NCBI RefSeq assembly: GCF_027943255.1
Contig: NC_072894.1
Coordinates: 55,679,601-55,743,600, forward strand
Source: Anastrepha obliqua
Lineage: Eukaryota > Arthropoda > Insecta > Diptera > Tephritidae
DNA: 64,000 nucleotides
Direction: 5' to 3'
The translations under genes and the position numbers were made by a program. This document shows positions 58,727 through 64,000 of this stretch, one piece after another. Positions within the stretch are counted from its first letter, which is position 1. Every line of letters begins with the position of its first letter. The notes beneath the pieces were generated by a model. It did no database searches. It worked only from the letters and a program-made list of their open reading frames with translations, and was not told where the DNA came from.

Positions 58727-59515
58727 TAGGCTGAAAAGTCCCGGGTCTAACTAAAGAAAACACGTGTTTTTGTACCAAATTGCTTTATTCAGCAACTTAA
58801 TTTCCATCAAGAACAACGCTATCATTCCAGCACCGCTCTAATTTCAGCGACAACTTTTTCATTCAAGCGAAATTTCTTACCTGCGAGCATTCTTTTTACG
58901 TCAGCGAACAGCCAGTTTTCGCTGAGAGCCAAATCTGGCGAATACGGTGGATGTGAGAGCAATTCAAGGGACAATCCATGTAGTTTTGTCATTGTTTTGA
59001 TTGACTTGTGACATGGTGCGTTGTCTTGATCAAATTTTCTTTGCCATATGCGGACGCTTTTAGCAATTTATGCACTGTTGATGATATTCGCAACATAGGC
59101 GATGAAATGCAAAATTCCGGTTTATTATGTTTAAACATAGCCAAACTGTGCTCAAAACCCTCAAAAAGTTCTTGGTTTTGGTCAACAGTGAGCAAATGCG
59201 ACACCCACTTTGAACAGAGTTTACCCTTGGTCAAATGCTCATGCAATATAAAGGCGATATATCCTTAATACCTTTACGATATCAACTTACGCTACTTGGC
59301 CTTTCGATAATTCAAAACGATTCTGTGGATTTTTTGATGTTTTCTGGTGCCACCGCCTTATATGCACGTCCACTGCGTTGTGCATCATCGGTATCTTTAC
59401 GACCACGTTTGAAGTCAGTAAACCATGGTTTTATTGTTGATTCTGATAGAGCGGAGTCCCCATAACAACTTTCAAGTCTTTGTTTCGCTTGAACTGTTTT
59501 TTTCTCCATCAATAA
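58727..59515 (-). mobile_element. Mariner, internally deleted, one TIR
   Basis: Minus strand: N-terminal QAKQRLESCYGDSALSESTI then KPWFTDFKRGRKDTDDAQRS, GRAYKAVAPENIKK; a gap; LHEHLTKGKLCSKWVSHLLT and VDQNQELF. Further C-terminal pieces lie at 58800-59020 (SVMTFDKTT, HPPYSPDLALSENWLF in shifted frames). The left end carries AGGCTGAAAAGTCCCGGGTC, a mariner-like TIR. No stop-free frame remains. Confidence 0.82.
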
Positions 59516-59524
59516 GCAGTATAA

Positions 59525-59943
59525 AATTAAAACACGAAATTATTTTTGATCCACTGTTTTGAATGTCATGAAGTGGTTTTGAACGCAAAAAAATATGCTT
59601 ACGATCCCGTTACTGGGGGCAGTATAAGACTTAATGTTTTCAAAGCACATATTTGTGCGAATACAAATTGACACAATTTTTGACGGATTAGTTGACCAGG
59701 AATATAAATACTAATCTTTTCTTTTCAATTCTGAGTTTACATAGTTGTGGGAAGTATATAACCCCATGCGTGGCTAATAAGTTCGCCTAATTAACACTGC
59801 AAAGATCAGAGAGCACATGAGGTGTTCAGATCCGAAGGAAATAAGTATACTAAACTATTGTTGCGAGCAAAGATAACACTATGTCAGCCTCCAGGTCAAA
59901 GTTTCATTAAAAACGTCGTATATTGTGTAAGTATGCATATATA
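59525..59943. other. Intergenic, nothing recognised
   Basis: No recognisable feature. Confidence 0.4.
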
Positions 59944-60238
59944 CGTTTTGGTGTTTGGCCAAGCTCTTTCTTCTGTTTATGCCGAGCGTCTTAATGCTGC
60001 TCCACAAATGGGGGTACCTACATTTTTAAGCCGGCTCCGAACGGTAGATATTTTTATGAGAAGCTTTCCCATGGCAATACTCATAGAGGTTTTAGAGGGC
60101 ATATACTCACAGAGGTTTGCCATTGCCTGCCAATTAGAAAAAAAGAATCTGTCATTTGGCGTTTCATGCACGGAGATGCGAACATGCGCTCTTACGAATT
60201 GCAGTCACGCATCAACCCTTTCGGCTACGGCAGCTGAC
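59944..60238 (-). repeat. Full tRNA-derived SINE with internal partial duplication (copy 12)
   Basis: Complete order from TTTTGGTGTTTGGCCAAGCT to the reversed head ATCAACCCTTTCGGCTACGG. The TCATAGAGGTTT block is duplicated (60079 and 60107), unlike other copies; the CGACCGC block is missing. Confidence 0.92.
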
Positions 60239-60239
60239 G

Positions 60240-61245
60240 TACTGCTAAAAGGACATAATATTACTTCTTTCCCATATTTGAAGTACAAACTTTGAAGTAA
60301 GTTTTTGTATACGAAACTCGAAATTTAAAATTTGGGATGAAAAAATTGAAAATAAGTCATTGAAGTAGGAAAGATATTTGCTTTTACAAATTTACTTTCG
60401 CCTCATTTATTTGCCTATGCGTTCAGTATCATTATTGGGAAAATTTTAATCAAAATGCAAAATGTGTGCGTGCACCATTATTACACAAAATCAAGGCGTA
60501 AAGTTTACGGTCATATTAATTTTAAAAGCCATTAATATATAAGTACATAAATACATTCATATTCCCCAGTAAAAGTTATGATACTTACATAAGAGAGCTA
60601 GTTTACTATAATACATACCCGTATGTATGTATGTGTATAGTGACTGATTTTACAATTGCGTAAAACAAATGCTAAGTAGGATAATAGAGATGCTTTGCGT
60701 TAAGAGCGGCTCTTTTGGTTGTGACAAATGCTATCATCGCCAAAAAAAGACACGGACAAATTCGCTTTTTACGTGTATGATTAGTTCATAATTAGTGCAA
60801 ATGATGCTGAAAAATTTCGCGTTTGAAACGCAGGGAAGTGCCCATGTTTTTCGAATTAATAAATATCTGATAAAATATCAAATAAATAGTCTTTTGAAAA
60901 ATATCTAAAAAGATGCACCATTTCACTTGAATATAAGAAATCAAAAAGCTAATGCAAACTAAAAGATTATTGAAAATTAAGATACCAGACGACTCACAAG
61001 CTGAATATAGTACCCTGAGAGGGAAACCTTTTTGATGTCAACTCGCAATGCCGTCTCGAACTTGGCTTAATTTTATGCAGTTTACTTGTTTTGTACGGAT
61101 AGTTTTTTTTTTAAATTAAACTACCACAGACGCAATCTTACCAAAATTTATTCCGACACAATTTTAACAGAAAAATACTTGTCTATAATAAAGGAGAATA
61201 ACATTAATTGTAATTTAATTTAACAAGATCCAATATTGCAGTTAA
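60240..61245. other. AT-rich intergenic, nothing recognised
   Basis: (TATG)n at about 60620-60640; no gene. Confidence 0.4.
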
Positions 61246-61249
61246 CCAA

Positions 61250-61585
61250 ATATGCTAGCCCCACATGCATACAAGATAGGAGTCGCAAGCAACGAAAACC
61301 ATAAATTTTGCTATGGACTGGAAAATAGGGAAACTCTAGAATACCTTCTATGTTCTTGCCCTGTATTAGTTAGAACCTGTACGAAATGCGTAGGAGATAT
61401 ACATTATGAGAAGTTAGAATGTCTCTCGCAGTTTAAGCTTTCTTAGTCTTGAAAAGGACGCTGGCTTATTACAAGAAGTCTACTACACAGAAATTTAAAG
61501 GTCAAGCTCCAGGTCAACAAAGACCAATAGGTCTATGTGACGGGTGCAAACCAGTCAAGTTAACCCCTACCTAACTTATAATGCA
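61250..61585 (+). mobile_element. LINE RNase H-family tail fragment
   Basis: HAYKIGVASNENHKFCYGLE, NRETLEYLLCSCPVLVRTC and, after a stop, a tail with QQRPIGLCDG. The Cys-containing EHLLCxCPxL block is the C-terminal region found also at 37480. Confidence 0.65.
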
Positions 61586-61779
61586 TGGTCTAATAGAAGA
61601 AATATAAGGAAAGGGCGATTAGCCTCAACCGCCATTCTTAACGGTTTTATTACAATATTAAGGAACTTCTGTTAAATTGTTCTTCTTTATAAGAGAAAAA
61701 CGATAAGTAAATAACAAAAATGTCTATGAACTATGATTGATGGAATCATAAAGTAGAAGTAATTATTGTGAGTTAAATA

Positions 61780-62330
61780 CAGGATGTCCGTTGGCTGAAT
61801 GAGAAATTAACAACTAAATTAAAAAAAAAAATTGCTAATGGTAAACGTTTGTTTCTTTTTTCTAATTATTTCCTCTAAATGGTGTAAATGAATGTTGTTA
61901 CTTTGGATACACTCCTGGTATCTGGCCCCCGTACGCAGAACCATTCGCTGGAGAAGTTATGTCGGGATACCATTAACCTCGCGAATGATATTTTCATTTA
62001 GCACTGAGACGGTTGTTGGGTTTACTTTTAAGCTTTAAAAAACGCCCATTGTATTCAAAGCTCTGTAAAATAAAAGAGTAGATAGTCAAGGAGGAAAGAA
62101 GAGAAGTAACAGAGAAAAAGAGATAGGATAGAATAGACTCAGAGGCAGATATAGCTAGTCCACTGAGAATTTTCTAGATTCTTTGACAAAATCGCATAGT
62201 ATCGCCAAAGTCCGTCTGATCGTGTACGGCATTGCGCACGGAATATTGTAATGGTCTTGAAATACGCTTCAATGGCGAGCGCACGTTGTTCACCCACGCC
62301 CACTGCGACATCGTGACTAAATAACCCACA
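61780..62330 (-). mobile_element. DUF4817/DDE element, deletion derivative
   Basis: Minus strand: VGEQRALAIEAYFKTITIFR then AQCRTRS at 62300-62200 (N-terminal DUF4817-like), and at 62010-61885 VLNENIIREVNGIPT, LLQRMVLRTGARYQECIQSN then NIHLHHL, the transposase C-terminus. The low-coordinate end reads ACAGGATGTCCGTTGGC, TIR-like. The catalytic core is absent. Confidence 0.6.
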
Positions 62331-62516
62331 CGAATAGCGAAACTAACGCCTCCCTCTCCCCGCTCATACGCTCAGTGATTTAAATTTATGACCTAATTCT
62401 GCCACTGAAGACTTTGTATTCTACTTTAAAATAACACCGATATATTTATTTATTGTTCACCGATCCGCAAATTTCAGGGGAAATTCTCCATTCCCACATC
62501 ACCACTGTCTAAGACA

Positions 62517-63740
62517 ATGAAAAGCCATAGTCCACCATTCTGGACTAAAAGCATTATCGAGAAGCTGCCCCAGAAAGGCGGTTTGCGCGACTACGGCAAC
62601 TGGCGAGGAATGAACTTGCTTAACGTCATCTACAAAGTTCTAGTCACGATCATACAGAGCAGACTCCAATGTATCGAACGCTCCTTAAAGGGCAAACAAG
62701 CTAGATTTCTCCCTCACCGAAACTGTGTTGACAAAGCCAACACTTTTCGCATCATAGTTGAACAATTAGTTGAGTGGCGCTCCCCGCTTTACATGCAGTT
62801 CGTTGACTTTAAGAACGAATTCGACACAATCAAACAAGACTCAATATGGCTGGAGTTGAGTAGAAAGGAAGTTCCCGCTAAGATAATCCGCCTTTTCAGA
62901 GCCCTCTACGAGAACTCCGAACTAGCAGTGCTTCACAACGAAAAAATCTGCGACCCATTCACTACCATCGTAGGTGTAAGACAAGGTTGTTCCCCGTCGC
63001 CCGTTTTCTTCTCCATCGTCCTAGGTGACGCTATGGACCTATTGACTCTGCACAAAAGAGGCCTAGGATGGAGTTTTATCAGTCATATCGAGGACCTGGA
63101 CTTTGCCGACGATATCTGCCTCCTCTCTCACAAACTCACCGACATGTAAGTGAAGGCGGACAGACCAGTCACGCTGTCACGCAGTGTCGGAATGGAGGTC
63201 AACATCCCCAAAACGAAGGCTATGAGAGTCATCCACAATAAAGCTAGACATATAATGGTTGACAGGTGTACAGTGGAATTTGTCGAAAGCTTCTGCTACC
63301 TCGGCTGCACTATCACGGTAGACGGCGGAGTAGATGAAGATAGCAACTGCAGGCGGCGACAAAAGCAAGGGCGACGTTAGGGCAAGTGCATATAGTATGG
63401 GCGATTTCTCGAATCTCCACGCATACTAAACTGCAACCATTCAGTTCATGTGTCAAGTATCGTTGTACGGAAGTGAAACGGCGCGCTGTGGACGAATAAG
63501 GAACCCATCCTATGGCAAATCAAACGCAGAAAGTCCAATCATAATGTCCTGAGAATGATACTGGACTGGAACCTGCAAGGGAACAGAAGTCGCGGCCATT
63601 TAAAGATTACTTGGAGAAGGTCGATGTTCCGCGAGCTGGAAGATGCCGATATCGCAGGACGGTGCAAAAACAACAACCCAGAACCATGTATGATGGAAAA
63701 GTCTTGTCGAGACCCTATGCTTCCGAGCGGAGGGAACAAG
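62517..63740 (+). mobile_element. RTE-like reverse transcriptase, nearly intact core
   Basis: A 210-codon frame carries the RT palm: WRGMNLLNVIYKVLVTIIQS, AEQARFLPHRNCVD-like finger, QFVDFKNEFDTI (D97), GVRQGCSPSPVFF, and LDFADDICLLSH (D198, D199). A stop at 63147 is followed in the same frame by EVNIPKTKAMRVIHNKA, VESFCYLGCTITVDGGVDED and, after further stops, LQGNRSRGHLKITWRRSM, ending SLPSGGNK-like at 63740. The endonuclease domain is missing at the 5' end. RTE-type LINEs copy themselves by target-primed reverse transcription. The YADD motif appears as FADD, normal for this clade. Confidence 0.85.
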
Positions 63741-63744
63741 TAAA

Positions 63745-64000
63745 TAAATAAAATCTTTATTTATGAAAATTCGAATCTGGAACTTCATTATAGTTTTGTA
63801 TTTGTGATTATGGAAACGTGGGAAGTATCAACTTTCAGCTTTGTTGGCACATGCATATGTAAACGTACTCTTAAGTGCCCTTTCTCTATACAGCCAGTAT
63901 TTTCGCTACCTAAAACTAGGCAGTTGATAGAATTGGAGAAAATGCAATTTACTGCAAGGTATGCAATTATGTAATGTATGCATATTTACATATTTATGTA
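63745..64000. other. Window end, nothing recognised
   Basis: TGCATATGT-type simple words; no gene. Confidence 0.4.

Noticed and set aside
1..64000. CRISPR array, rRNA operon or bacterial operon
   Set aside because: No regularly spaced repeats, no rRNA motifs, and spliced eukaryotic genes throughout.

Overview
This is eukaryotic, AT-rich, repeat-laden insect DNA. The spliced genes, the many mariner/Tc1 relics, the tRNA-headed SINEs and the TATA/Inr and DRE core promoters all fit a higher fly. The abundance of mariner-type transposases with DD41D spacing (known from Ceratitis rosa and other tephritids) suggests a tephritid fruit fly; that identification is inference. There is no bacterial, CRISPR or rRNA content.

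Layout. At the left edge (about 375-1440, minus strand) lies a small spliced gene encoding an RGG/Asn/Gly-rich, probably RNA-binding protein, with a DRE promoter box at 1481. From 2 to 17 kb there are almost only transposon remnants. The exception is a nearly pristine DD41D transposon at 11960-13274 with terminal inverted repeats, TA target duplication and an uninterrupted 360-codon transposase.

Two tandem, same-strand DM4/12-family genes form the host-gene core: gene 1 at 18647-23607 (212 aa) and gene 2 at 35005-38846 (217 aa). Each has three exons, a secretory signal in exon 1, a first intron of 3-4 kb filled with transposon debris (phase 0), a second intron of 66-68 bp (phase 2), and four conserved cysteines at identical spacing. 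They are clearly paralogues. Between them lie a helentron-type endonuclease fragment, a hairpin/direct-repeat structure, Tc1 and DD41D copies, LINE RNase H pieces and SINEs.

From 39 to 64 kb there is no convincing intact host gene. The main item is a Cys-rich gene of a family I cannot name (42430-44035), broken by one homopolymer frameshift and one nonsense codon. The rest is LINE fragments (two or three families), mariner pieces, DD41D deletion derivatives and SINEs, ending in an RTE-like reverse transcriptase at 62.5-63.7 kb.

The transposable elements fall into these groups: (i) DD41D elements, eight copies in several TIR families; (ii) mariners of several subfamilies, mostly 5'/3' fragments or internally deleted; (iii) two Tc1-like relics; (iv) one PIF/Harbinger fragment; (v) non-LTR retrotransposons (one RT family with four fragments, an RNase H family with three, an RTE-like family with two); (vi) about twelve copies of one tRNA-derived SINE. 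Apart from the two DM4/12 genes, the RGG gene and the intact transposase, most long reading frames are decayed transposon remains or chance frames inside them.
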